Source: Mya arenaria (lineage: Eukaryota; Mollusca; Bivalvia; Myida; Myidae). Taken from it: a DNA stretch of 64,000 nucleotides. The translations under genes were made by a program, and so were the position numbers. This document shows positions 1 through 11,762 of the stretch, piece after piece. The notes beneath the pieces were generated by a model, which saw only the letters and a program-made list of their open reading frames with translations, did not search any database and was not told the origin of the DNA. The DNA is taken from NCBI RefSeq assembly GCF_026914265.1, contig NC_069126.1:36459725-36523724 (forward strand), written 5' to 3'. Within the stretch, counting starts at the first letter, position 1, and every line of letters starts with the position of its first letter.

Positions 1-299
1 AACTATTAACTGGTCACGATGTGAAATATAATGCAATCCCATTCACGCTCGATTGTTCGCATTGATACGGGCTAAAAAACAACAACGAACAACAGTGAAG
101 TAAGGATGTACATGTATTCTAAAATAATATATCAATCAACCATCGAAAAGCATGAAACAAAATATTTCATTAATGATTTCGAGCGACATGACAAAAGGAT
201 ATAGATTGCAAGTCAGTGACATAAATGAAAAAAAAATGTTTAGTAAGTTACGTAGTTAAAGTCGCGCGTATTTCTTTATTGACAAAGGTTAACTGCTAT
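1..299. other. Gene-free A+T-rich DNA
   Basis: No open frame of useful length, splice-consistent exon or repeat unit was seen here. The following array seems to fade into this stretch. Confidence 0.5.
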
Positions 300-3200
300 A
301 AGGTTGTAAGTAACGCCGATTCTATGTTTATGTAGCAGAATTAGGACGAATCTGCGGTTATGTAACAGAATAAGGATGCACCTATTGTTATATGACACAC
401 TTAGGACATGTCTGTGGTAAAATAATACACATCGGATGATTGATTGTATGGTTATGTAAAATACATAGGACGATTATGTGGTTATGAATCAGACTAAAGA
501 CGATTATGTGTTTATATAGCAGGACAAGTTTATGTTTATGTGACAGCTAAGGACGATTATGTGTTTATGCAGCAGACTTATGACAATTGTATGGTTATGT
601 AACAGCAAAGGACGATTCGACGGATATGTTACAGACTTAGAACGATTATATGGTTATAAAACAGACTTAAGACGATTTTGTGATTTTGTGGGCTTAGGGC
701 GATTGTATTGCCATATAAAAGGCTAAGGACGATCGTATGGCCATGTAAAGAGCTTAGGACGATTGTATGGCCATGTAAAAGGCTTAGGACGATTGTATGG
801 CCATGTAAAGGGCTTAGGGCGATTGTATGGCCATGTAATAGACATATGACGATTGTAAGGCCATGCAAAATGCGTAGGACGATTGTATGACCATGTAAAA
901 GGCTTAGGACGACTGTATGGCCATGTAATAGACATATGGCGATTGTATGGCCATGTCAAAGGCTTAGGACGATTGTATGGCCATGTAAAAGGCTTAGGAC
1001 GATTGTATGGCCATGTCAAAGGCTAAGGACGATTTTGTGGCCATGTAAAGGGCTTAGGACGATTGTATGGCCATGTCAAAGGCTTAGGACGATTGTATGG
1101 CCATGTCAAAGGCTAAGGACGATTGTATGGCCATGTCAAAGGCTTAGGACGATTGTATGGCCATGTAAAAGGCTAAGGACGATTGTATGGCCATGTCAAA
1201 GGCTTAGGACGATTGTATGGCCATGTAAAAGGCTTAGGACGATTGTATGGCCATGTCAAAAGCTTAGGACGATTGTATGGCCATGTCAAAGGCTAAGGAC
1301 GATTGTATGGCCATGTCAATGGCTTAGGACGATGGTATGGCCATGTAAAGGGCTTAGGGCGATTGTATGGCCATGTCAAAGGCTTAGGACGATTGTATGG
1401 CCATGTAAAGGGCTTAGGACGATTGTATGGCCAAGTCAAAGGCTTAGGGCGATTGTATGGCCATGTCAAGGGCTTAGGACGATTGTATGGCCATGTAAAA
1501 GGCTTAGGGCGATTGCATGGCCATGTAAAAGGCTTAGAACGATTGTATGGCCATGTAAAGGGCTTAGGACGATCGCATGGCCATGTAAAGGGCTTAGGGC
1601 GATTGTTTGGCCATGTAAAAGGTTTAGTAAGATTGTATAGCCATGTAAAAGGCTTAGGACGATTGTATGGCCATGTCAAAGGCTTAGGACGATTGAATGG
1701 CCATGTAATAGTCATATGGCGATTTTATGGCCATGTAATAAACATATGAGGATTGTATGGCCATGTAATAGACATATGACGATTGTATGGCCATGTAATA
1801 GACATATGACGATTGTTTGGCCATGCTATAGACATATGACGATTGTATGGCCATGAAATAAACATATGACGATTGTATGGCCGTGTAAAAGGCTTAGGAC
1901 GATTGTATGGCAATGTAATAAACATATGACGATTGTACGACCATGTTAAAGGCTTTGGACGATTGTATGTCCATGTAAAAGGCTTTGGACGATTGTATGG
2001 CAATGTAAAGGGCTTAGGACAATTGTATGGCCATGTAATAGACATATGACGACTGTATGACCATGTAAAAGGCTTTGGACGATTGTATGGCAATGTAATC
2101 GACATATGACGTTTGTATGGCCATGTAAAGGGCTTTGGGCAATTGTATGGCGATGTAAAAGTCTTAGGACGATTGTATGGCCATGTAAAGGGCTTAGGAC
2201 AATTGTATGGCGATGTAAAAGTCTTAGGACGATTGTATGGCCATGTAAAAGTCTTAGGACGATTGTATGGCAATGTAATCGACATATGACGTTTGTATGG
2301 CCATGTAAAGGGCTTTGGGAAATTGTATGGCCATGTAAAAGTCTTAGGACGATTGTATGGCCATGTAAAGGGCTTTGGGTAATTGTATGGCCATGTAAAA
2401 GTCTTAGGACGATTGTATGGCCATGTAAAGGGCTTAGGACAATTGTATGGCCATGTAAAAGTCTGAGGACGATTGTATGGCCATGTAAAAGTCTTAAGAC
2501 GATTGTATGGCCATGTAAAGGGCTTTGGGCAATTGTATGGCCATGTAAAAGTTTTAGGACGATTGTATGGCCATGTAAAAGTCTTAGGACGTTTGTATGG
2601 CCATGTAAAGGGCTTTGGGCAATTGTATGGCCATGTAAAAGTCTTAGGACGATTGTATGGCCATGTAAAGGGCTTTGGGCAATTGTATGGTCATGTAAAA
2701 GTCTTAGGACGTTTGTATGGCCATGTAAAGGGCTTTGGGCAATTGTATGGCCATGTAAAAGTCTTAGGACGATTGTATGGCCATGTAAAAGGCTTTGGAC
2801 GATTGTATGGCAATGTAATCGACATATGACGTTTGTATGGCCATGTAAAGGGCTATAGGCAATTGTATGGCCATGTAAAAGTCTTAGGACGATTGTATGG
2901 CCATGTAAAGGGCTTAGGACAATTGTATGGCCATGTAAAAGTCTGAGGACGATTGTATGGCCATGTAAAAGTCTTAGGACGATTGTATGGCCATGTAAAA
3001 GTCTTAGGACGTTTGTATGGCCATGTAAAGGGCTTTGGGAAATTGTATGGCCATGTAAAAGTCTTAGGACGATTGTATGGCCATGTAAAGGGCGTTGGGC
3101 AATTGTATGGCAATGTAAAAGGCTTTGGACGATTGTATGGCAATGTAATCGACATATGACGTTTGTATGGCCATGTAAAGGGCTATAGGCAATTGTATGG

Positions 3201-3545
3201 CCATGTTAAAGTCTTAGGACGATTGTATGTCCATGTAAAAGTCTTAGGACGATTGTATGGCCATGTAAAAGTCTTAGGACGATTGTATGACCATGTAAAG
3301 GGCTTAGGACGATTGTATGGCCATGTAAAGGGCTTAGGACGATTGTATAGCCATCTAATAGACATATGACGATTGTATGGCCATGTTATAGACAGATGAC
3401 GATTGTATGGCCATGTTATAGACATATGACGATTGAATGGCCATGTTATAGACATATGACGATTGTATGGCCATGAAATAGACATATGACGATTGTATGG
3501 CCATGTATAGGGCTTAGGGTGATTTTATGGTAATGTAACGGACTA
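300..3545. repeat. 30-bp minisatellite, about 105 units
   Basis: A 30-bp unit repeats for about 3.2 kb. Its core reads gattgtatggccatgtaa and is joined to a variable third such as ggcttaggac, gtcttaggac, ggctttgggc or gacatatgac. Units before about 700 are strongly decayed; those from 900 to 3300 are very uniform. The variants are not random: a unit with gacatatgacgtttg recurs at 2101, 2281, 2821 and 3151, spacings of 180, 540 and 330 bp, all multiples of 30, which indicates multi-unit duplication. Because 30 is divisible by three and the unit lacks stops in several frames, long frames of a 10-residue repeat appear on both strands; I read these as artefacts. Confidence 0.97.
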
Positions 3546-5848
3546 AAATTGATTCTACTGTTATGAAACATGCTCAGAACAATACTGCATATTTCTAAAT
3601 GTAATGTCATAACTCTCCAAATCACAAATATAGCCAAAAGAAAATCTCTCAAAACAATTCGACATTTCAAAAGGAAGACATTCATATAAATAATTTCACT
3701 TTCCGTTCAAACCAAATCAAAAACTATCGACTTAGATTGAAGGACACACAGACTGCAACCGCCCGCTGTCATATTGCATCCCTTTTTTGTCCGTATATTT
3801 TTTCGTTGGCGTCTTAATGTTTTCGTGTGTCACACGTATATGCCATACATTGTGACTTTACTTCATAGAGCAAGGTAATTTTCGAAGCGGTAGTAAACTA
3901 AAAATACGCTGGTGTTAATTCAATGGACTTGTTACTTCACATAGTTGATTAGGGTCATTACAGAAATCTACATGTGATCCTCAATATTATTTTGGCCCCT
4001 GATTCAATTAGATATTTTGGGTCTTCGGCTTGTTTGGTCTTTTGCTTATTTAGTCAGAAACCGTCCATTCAATTGACATTAAACTTCCACACAATGTCAA
4101 AATTAAGCTCGGCAAATCTTTATAATATTCAATAGAAGTTCCCACCATTGATTGACATAGAAAATTAAGTATTTCTTTTGTCATTTGTACACCTTTTTAC
4201 ATATATTCTTAACTCATGCAAATATCGAGCAGACAATATGGTGTTATCTGTATTTTATTGATTTTGATTTTCAGTCCTGAGTTAATTTTACTATTATGGA
4301 CATATTTCTTTTATCATACGTGTAAATAAACTATATATCTCATAGACAATCGGTGTCACAGTCGAACACGTTGTCATACGAACGCATCTGTTGAGAAGTT
4401 TCTAGGTATTTCATTCACGTTTTTCTGTATAAAATGTATATTATAATTCAGACATTTCGGCATCAGGAGTGGATTTTACTTTACTGTGTTTTTCGACGCA
4501 AATATTCGTAAGTGTACAAAAGCTTTGTTAATATTAGAACTATATGCAATCGTCAGACAATCTACCCGCCCGTACACCTGCCTGCGTCTGTCTGTGATAT
4601 AACTTCAAAATTGTGTTCGTCTGTTTGACAAACCTTCGTCCAGTATTAAAATTTTCGCTTAACTAAAATATCTTAATACTTATCTGTCCTCGGTATGGGT
4701 GTTTTTTTTTATGATCGGCCTGATATTCTTACTGTCTTTTCCGTCAGTCGATTTAGCCGCTGATCGTTCGCACGTCTCATGAAATTATCGTTATGTCGAT
4801 TAGTATTTGTAACATATAAATCTCGAATATCATGGCAGGCCTACTGTGCTCTCCGATTTTAAAATCAAGCAAACGGAAAGACAAACTACCAAAAGACGAA
4901 CATTATCAATACTCCTAATTTTCACAGGATGTTTAATAGGAACATCATGTGTAGACATCGGTGTATACAATGTTGTATTGCTCATCCCGATTTTTATGGT
5001 GATGTTTTAAGGAAAATTCGTATTTTTTTTTCAGCAGCTTGTTTGGCAGATAGACTCAATAAATTCCTTGAATTAACGGCAATACTTTAAAAAGTACTAG
5101 CTTTCATTTTTTTTTCATCATGAATTCCTCCTACAAAATATAAGGTTGAATATGGCGTCCTTACATAACTAGACTTTCAGGGCTTTGATTTATGAAAATT
5201 TTGTAGATTCACGTTCTCTTTAAAACCGCTTTTTTTCTGCTGGCTAGGGGTGCCCCAGTGTGTGACGTTCATTTCTGGTCTTTTTATTCAATAATGTTTT
5301 TTCTTTGTTTGTTTTCATACAATGATTCTTTTTTATGAATCTCGATGATCACAGAGTTTTAAACCTTTTATTTGCTAAGGCAGACTGTGTTTGACACTCA
5401 TAGTTTCAAACAATAACTGCATCGTATCTTTGAAAAGTTTGCATTAGGTACTCTGAGTTGTATTTCTTCGTCTGCATAGAGTAGGAATCTCTAATCATTG
5501 AAGTACTTGGGGTTCACGTAATAGTTTACTATCATTTGTTTTATTATTAAATTTCCTGAAGTTAATGTATACTTTCATAAGATTTACCTTTTGCAGTTTT
5601 ACTTTTTACGACTATACCCCTAGCGGAGCTATTGAAAAAGTGTCTTCTTACGGTTGTAAGCGGATCGTGCACGAGAATTTCTATTAATCCCACCTGCCGA
5701 TACATTGTATTTGGAAAGGCGATGATAATAATCTAATGTTTATCTTTCGAAAAACTATTTCTATTTATCTATTGATATATCTGTATGTATTTATTTATGC
5801 ATTTATTGGCTCACTAATATATGCAATGCACTTTTCTTTGTATAAGTC
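3546..5848. other. Intergenic DNA, nothing recognised
   Basis: A+T-rich sequence with homopolymer T runs. I saw no coding trace, RNA gene or clear transposon. A short stretch near 5640 (cttcttacggttgtaag) faintly resembles the arm of the foldback element that follows. Confidence 0.5.
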
Positions 5849-6030
5849 AGATACAGTTACTCGTTTTTTCTTCGAAAGTGTTCTCTTACAGACGTAAGAA
5901 ACCGTTTCGCTAGGACAAACACCAATTTTGTCCGAGGCAAAGCCCGAGGGTAAAATTGGTGTTCGTCCTAGCGAGTCGGCTTCTGACGTCTGTAAGAGGA
6001 CAGTTTGGAAAAAAATCTTGTACTGTATCT
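5849..6030. mobile_element. Foldback MITE, palindromic, about 180 bp
   Basis: The two halves are near inverted copies. It opens with agatacag and closes with ctgtatct. Inside, the left arm runs cttacagacgtaag, tttcgctagga, accaattttgtccgagg, and the right arm repeats these in reverse complement around a short centre near 5938-5946. There is no coding capacity, so this is a non-autonomous element that would fold into a long hairpin. A single half of the same family lies at about 43129-43227 inside the aminotransferase gene. The superfamily is not identifiable from the ends alone. Confidence 0.8.
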
Positions 6031-7589
6031 TTTACTTTTCCAGCAGTGTTGGGATAAGGGTGATGTAGTGCACGCAAAGTGGTTAAAACTCCAGTAAATG
6101 TATTTTACTAATCGTTCCAAGGCGGTACCTAACAACTCTTGATAAGCACACCTAATTTTATATAGTATATATGCACTGTGTTATTTGTGGAGGCTTATGT
6201 ATAAACTTTTGGCTTCTGAGCTTGTTTTTTCTGAAATAATGAAAGGAAATAGTAAGTTGAAACCTCATCAGTAGATACAATGTTTGAAGAGATCAGTTAA
6301 AGCATTCCATAAGTGTGTACTTGACGGCAGATATTCACTCCAGTCATGTTTCAGTTTTCAGTTTTCAGTTTCATAAAAACAGCATCATCTTGAAACATGA
6401 AAAACAAAAACATAAAACAACTAGCAAACAAGAACAACGTATTTTATAGATTAGACAGCTATAGACACAACTGAATTAAAGATAATGATTTCTAGTTATT
6501 TAACTGAATAAGGTTGCTCACAAAAATGGACAATTTCAATATTGGAAGTTCAGAGTAATTTGACATTTGAGAAAATGGGGGAAAGGTATTTATTTCTATC
6601 AGCACAAAAGTGCTTCAACTCAAACACACATGTACCACATTCTATGATTGTATTGAATAGCATTAACTTTTCCTTTTTAATTGGTAATTTATTATTACAA
6701 CATCTATAATGACAAAGGGCAATAGCTAACTTCCTGTGTATTAACATGACTGTTCATGTATTTTCGCAGTGGGAAGTGTTTGGGCAAATATTGGTCCCTC
6801 GTAGAATGAAATATACAGTGACCATATTTTATATAAAACGTCAATGTCTGAAAATAATTGGCTGTACTAAACTCGTTAACTAACATACTTTGACGTTCAT
6901 ATACATTTTAAAACTTACCGTTCACATAAAATAATTAAGACATATCAACTAATATTAGCGAGCTGGTATAAGGGCCACGACCCCTCCGATAATTCATTGA
7001 ACAACCCTTATTATGTTATCTTTACATATGCCTGACCTTTTGACGTTACGATATAGTGCTAGAAATCTCTGAATTTAATTTCATTACTATTGATATATGT
7101 CACGATGTAAAATTGGTTGGATCTGAACCAATTTTTGTTTGAATATTTTATTTCATCATAAAATAACACATACTTAAATTGTAATGTAAGGCCTCCAGCT
7201 CATAATAAGTACTTTATGCATGTATATTGTTATAACTTATTTTATTATTACGGTGATGAACAAGGCATATTAAAACGATCAACTGATAGGAAGTTATAGC
7301 AAAATCATTTCACCAGTAATATAAATTATGTGTACTCGTTTTACGTCAACAAGTAGTAGTAGTTCACAACCACTCTAGTTTGACTCTGGCTAGATTAACA
7401 CTGAGGCTCCAAGGACGACAAAACCTGCGAAGCAAACTTAATCGAACCGGACAACTTTCAACCATATCTTAATAATCAATAATCATTTATCCAATAAGTA
7501 GTTTTGTTAAAATTCGACTAAATCTTAACGGTAAAACAGTGCATGTTTAAAGTGTGACATTCGCACTAAAAACTTGGCCTTCTAACAAA
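6031..7589. other. Intergenic DNA, nothing recognised
   Basis: Low-complexity A+T-rich sequence. A small perfect 9-bp hairpin (aaattggtt / aaccaattt) lies near 7109-7133. No gene, RNA gene or clear repeat family is supported. Confidence 0.45.
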
Positions 7590-8202
7590 AATGATATCCC
7601 ATACCCCAACAAAGAAAAAAGAGAGTAAAAGCCTAAACCTGAGGGCCTTCCATCGAATGATGCTATCCCAAGGACAGATCATAGTAGAAACCTAAAAGTA
7701 TGGGCCTACAACAGACGGGTGGTATCTTTCACCTCAACACACATCATAGTGAAAAATTAAATATATGGGACGACTACCGACGTATGATATGCAAAACTTT
7801 AATCCTCTGAGCCTACCACCGACTAGTGGTATTCCAAACCCTAACAAGTACATGTATAATGAAAGCCCTGATCTATGAGCCTACCTATGATATCCCAAAT
7901 TATAACGGAGATAATGCAAGCCTAAACACATCGGTCTACTACAAACGGGTGATCCTAATCCCCTCAATTAGAAATTGAAAGCCTCAATTTGTAGGCCTAC
8001 TTCCAACAGAAGCAAAACCTTCGCAAAGGTAGTGAAAACCTAAACCTATGAGCCTACCACCAACGGATGATATCCAAAATTCTAAATGAAAGATCACAAG
8101 GAAAGCCTTAACAACTTGGTCTACCACTAACGGATGATATCCCAAACACCAACAAAGCTAATGAAATCCTAAACCAATGGGCCTAACACTTACGGATGGT
8201 AG
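7590..8202. repeat. Worn tandem array, unit about 60 bp
   Basis: About ten strongly diverged copies share the order: cctaaacctatggg, cctaccaccgacgg, atgatatcccaaac, then an A-rich spacer with aacaaag. Unit lengths vary through small indels. Divergence far exceeds that of the other arrays in the window, so this is an old array no longer being homogenised. It has no open frame. Confidence 0.75.
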
Positions 8203-8449
8203 TTTTTTTATTGCTGTTGTTTTCAATGATTTGTTTTATAGGTTATGAATGTTTCGGGGAGGTTTAAAGTGCTAACCTGCCTGCTTCATAAAAACACATT
8301 ACACAGTTTCCTTTATAAATTATTATCATTAAAAAAAGTTGGAATATGTGTTAATGTAATACTGAAATATCACTGTTAAATGACATTAAAAGATATCGGT
8401 TTAATCCAAAATGCAGCTTTTAGATAACCCTAATATTTCCCACTGTTAC

Positions 8450-8690
8450 GTTTGTAGAAGTGACTGTCATTGCTTGTGTTGTAGCAGTCACTGCTATTGT
8501 TGACGAAGTCACTGTTAATGTTGACAAAGTCACTGTTTATGTTATCAAAGTCCTTGTTTTATGTTGTGAAATTCAATAATGATGTTTATGTAGAATTTTA
8601 TGTTGTAGAAGTCACTGTTTACGTTCCTGAATTCAATGGTTATGCTGTAGTAGTCACTGTGCATGCTATAGAAGTCTCTATAATGAACTT
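8450..8690. repeat. Worn short tandem array, unit about 24-27 bp
   Basis: The words agtcactgtt and atgttg recur roughly every 24-27 bp, with substitutions and indels. The 65-residue frame across it is a by-product of the repeat. Confidence 0.6.
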
Positions 8691-9064
8691 CTGAACAAAT
8701 AACTTAAGAATTCCCTTCATTTACTTTATGTTTAGGGGGGATAAGTTCATTAAATACAATGTTTACAGTAATCTGGTGCTGGAGCAGGCATGTTAGTAAG
8801 AAGCAAAAAGCCACAGGTAATGACTGAATGTACATATAATTTGATCATAAATATGATCACCCTTGCACTTCACAGTTGAGAGGTTTCTTTTTGAAATTTG
8901 AACATAATACTAAAAATGAAAAAGGAAAACTTGGGCTGAGAAAGGTGACAACCAAAGAATGTTCTTGACTGCCAAATTCAAGCTAACGGAGTTTTAATCA
9001 TTACAGAAGAATACGAAAAAAAGTTTTGATATTGAATGAATCCTTATGTTAAACAATGTTAGCT

Positions 9065-9070
9065 TTTATT
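9065..9070 (-). terminator. Candidate poly(A) signal of the TLR gene
   Basis: An AATAAA on the minus strand lies about 320 bases past the TLR stop codon. It is the first canonical hexamer I noticed on that strand; a closer variant signal could be the one used. Confidence 0.35.
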
Positions 9071-9392
9071 TTAACATTTTGTTATCAACAATCAATAATC
9101 ATACAAATCTAGGCTAATAGAAAACAAACTTAAACAATACACTACATGTATTTAAATCAAAGCATTAAAACACAGCCGTTTTTGAAGTATAAGTTTCCCA
9201 ATTGTTTCCTACGGTGTCATGTGACAAGTTTAAAGTGTCAGACCAGATTCGTTGAGTGAATTAAGTGGGAGATTACATGATATACAAGAATGATAGTTTT
9301 ACTATTTATGTATTGTATTTACAGTTCAAAACACCAATGCTATAACAATATCAACGGTCATAGTTTGAGATTGAAGAGCAAGTTAATACAAT

Positions 9393-11681
9393 TTACAGAA
9401 TTGTCTCTGCATTCTCGTTGTGATATCCAGACGGATGTCCGTCTTCTGACATTAAACATCCATTGTTACCCACGATAACGTTGCTGTCGTCTTGTTCTTT
9501 CGCCATCAATTGTACGATTCCTCGACAAATGGTTTGTACGTCGGGTTTTGGCGTTATATCGTGTCTAGTCCATGTAACACGTGTTGTGGTCAAAAAATGC
9601 TTTCTCAAAACCTTAGGCATCAATGACAGTTCTACCTCCTCTAGTAAAATGAGTACCACAGGTCTTTGTTCGTGAATAGCTGTAAACACTTCATTTTTAC
9701 ACCATGTCTTTTTACAGAAGGCTTTTGACACACATGCTACTAGGACAGAGCAATTTGAAATGCACGTAACAATTTCCTCAGCTACGTGGATGCCGGGCCG
9801 AAAATCGAGATCTCCAGTAGCAATACATGTTTTATCAGTTTTAAGAATCTTCTGTAGAGAACTGTTCAAAGTTGGATATATTACATTTGAAACGAAATCA
9901 TCATTTTCACTGCAATATGATAGAAATATCGGAGTTTGTTCATCAGCTGTCCTATCATTTCTTTTAGCAATAAAGAGAGCGAGCTTTCTTTCTTTTCGCT
10001 TTGAACGGTACCGTCTACACATCAGTAATGTTGCAATGCCTAAGATAATGATAAGTGTTCCTGACACTGCAGAACATACACCAATGATCAATGTCAATTT
10101 GCATTCAAACTCCGCATCTGCTGAAGCATTTTCGTCAATACTAATGGAAGTTTGAGATTGGCTTTGAAGGCATTTAAAGTTTTGAGGTTGTATGTAGTTT
10201 GAAAAGCCTGGATCAAGTATCCATCTGAGGAATTCTTTTGATTCGCAAGAACATACAAAAGGATTTCCACTCAACTGCATTGAAAATTCTTCACTATACA
10301 ATAAAACTGATTGTCGATAAAAATATAATCTTGAAAGCATATTGTGTTCAAAGTAATGGATTTCGTTAAAACTAACATTCAAAACTTTCAATTTTATAAG
10401 ATGAGAAAATTTAAAATCTAATGTAGAAAGTCTATTGTGAGATAAATCCAAATATTCCAAATTAGTATTTGTACTGAATATGTCATCAGGTAGTTTCGAT
10501 AAACGGTTATTTGAAAGATTGATTCTGTAAATGTTGGGGGTGTTTTTGAAAATATGTTTTATTTTGCTAGTATCCATTAAATATAGCTTGTTATTTGAAA
10601 GATCAATGTCTTCCATGTACCTTGACATTGCAGTTAAGTTCAAGTCCATAGATATAATTCCGTTTTGCGAAATATCTAGGACCTTCAAAGGTATAGCACC
10701 CATACTGTCTACAGGCAAGGCAACTATAGGTCGGCTGATGTTTGTAGCTTCATACTTCATGTAAAGTATTGCTCTATTTTCCAACGAAACGGCAAACGGA
10801 ATGGACTCAAATTCGTCCAACACACAGTTACGAGCCCACAAGTGTGTGAGATTGAGTTGCGCGGTCGCCGATATATCACTGTCTGCTGGAAGTAGCAACT
10901 TCGCGTCTGTTAATGAGTCAGGGAATAATGCATTGTTAATGTTAAGTTTTCTTAGAAATTTGAATGAACGTCCGTTTGGATTTAAGTACATAGCCGCCAT
11001 GAAATTGGCAGCAAGGTATCCACTGTCTCCAAGATTTATACTTTTCAGAAACGGGAGCGCATCGGCAATTTCACCCGGAATCATTAAACTGTCTGTTTTG
11101 CTCAAATCTAGCTCCTCCAAGTGGCTGCTGCGAAAGCAATCGAAAAACTCACCCCCAAACGTTCTGATTAACGGTGACCGTACGGATATCTGTGATATGT
11201 TAAGTATTTTCAAATTGTCCATGTTATTTCCAAGCAATGCTGCTGTAAAATTTGTCAGCGTTATTCCAACGTTGCCAGCAAAGTCAAGAACTTCAAGCTT
11301 TGTCAGATTATGGAACGCCCCTTTATGAAGTCCGATAAGGTTTTCACTCGTCACCGAGAGTTCAACTAAGTTGTACAAATAGTCGGAAAATGTTGAGGGC
11401 AGTACAAACGATGGTCGAGTTTCAACATCTAAAGAGTTACCGCCACTGCTGTCCATATCAGGTTTAAGTACGAGGTGTTCCACAGTTCTCCATGACCTGT
11501 GTTGAAATATATCTGTCTGTAGGTAAGCGTTTAAATCCACGTTGAAGATCTTAACAATAGTGATTCCAGCCTGAACCTCATTCGGCATGTTATCATCGCA
11601 CAACAAAACATCCCTTTGTCTCCAACACTCTTCAGAACTCACAACTGCTATCAAGCAACCTACCAATGTTGTAAAGATCAT
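9393..11681 (-). CDS. Toll-like receptor, complete, intronless, 762 aa
   Basis: This is a pattern-recognition receptor that would sit in a plasma or endosomal membrane and signal through TIR-TIR contacts with MyD88-type adaptors (family knowledge). Visible in order: signal peptide at residues 1-16; an N-terminal cysteine pair (C19, C28); leucine-rich repeats from about 60 to 450, with clear LxxLxLSxNxL units at 355-440; one C-terminal cap with CxC at 477-479 plus C504 and C527; a membrane segment at 529-555 followed by a basic stop; and a TIR domain at about 583-725. TIR box 1 is PIFLSYCSENDD, box 2 is DLDFRPG with the BB-loop proline at 629, and the box 3 region is VTWTRHD. A single cysteine cap is the usual invertebrate/vertebrate layout. 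Length and start are family-typical: the ATG directly precedes the signal peptide. Box 2 lacks the usual Arg-Asp pair before xxPG, a mild departure. The ligand is unknown. Confidence 0.96.
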   Translation of the reverse strand: MIFTTLVGCLIAVVSSEECWRQRDVLLCDDNMPNEVQAGITIVKIFNVDLNAYLQTDIFQHRSWRTVEHLVLKPDMDSSGGNSLDVETRPSFVLPSTFSDYLYNLVELSVTSENLIGLHKGAFHNLTKLEVLDFAGNVGITLTNFTAALLGNNMDNLKILNISQISVRSPLIRTFGGEFFDCFRSSHLEELDLSKTDSLMIPGEIADALPFLKSINLGDSGYLAANFMAAMYLNPNGRSFKFLRKLNINNALFPDSLTDAKLLLPADSDISATAQLNLTHLWARNCVLDEFESIPFAVSLENRAILYMKYEATNISRPIVALPVDSMGAIPLKVLDISQNGIISMDLNLTAMSRYMEDIDLSNNKLYLMDTSKIKHIFKNTPNIYRINLSNNRLSKLPDDIFSTNTNLEYLDLSHNRLSTLDFKFSHLIKLKVLNVSFNEIHYFEHNMLSRLYFYRQSVLLYSEEFSMQLSGNPFVCSCESKEFLRWILDPGFSNYIQPQNFKCLQSQSQTSISIDENASADAEFECKLTLIIGVCSAVSGTLIIILGIATLLMCRRYRSKRKERKLALFIAKRNDRTADEQTPIFLSYCSENDDFVSNVIYPTLNSSLQKILKTDKTCIATGDLDFRPGIHVAEEIVTCISNCSVLVACVSKAFCKKTWCKNEVFTAIHEQRPVVLILLEEVELSLMPKVLRKHFLTTTRVTWTRHDITPKPDVQTICRGIVQLMAKEQDDSNVIVGNNGCLMSEDGHPSGYHNENAETIL

Positions 11682-11750
11682 TGTAAAGATTTTATGTCGC
11701 GAAAATACAAATATACACGCTGAAGTAAAAATAAGCGTGCTACACTAGTC

Positions 11751-11760
11751 CATATATATC
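11751..11760 (-). promoter_or_regulatory. TATA-like element upstream of the TLR
   Basis: An alternating A/T run (gatatatatg on the minus strand) lies about 70 bases before the TLR start codon. Spacing suits a TATA box with a short 5' UTR, but such runs are common in this A+T-rich DNA. Confidence 0.25.
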
Positions 11761-11762
11761 TT

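Noticed and set aside
936-2858. Frames of 234-250 codons with the WPCKRLRTIV repeat
   Set aside because: Minisatellite artefact of a 30-bp unit; equally long frames exist on the opposite strand.
9463-11328. Plus-strand frames of 70-175 codons across the TLR
   Set aside because: Antisense shadows of the intact minus-strand receptor gene.
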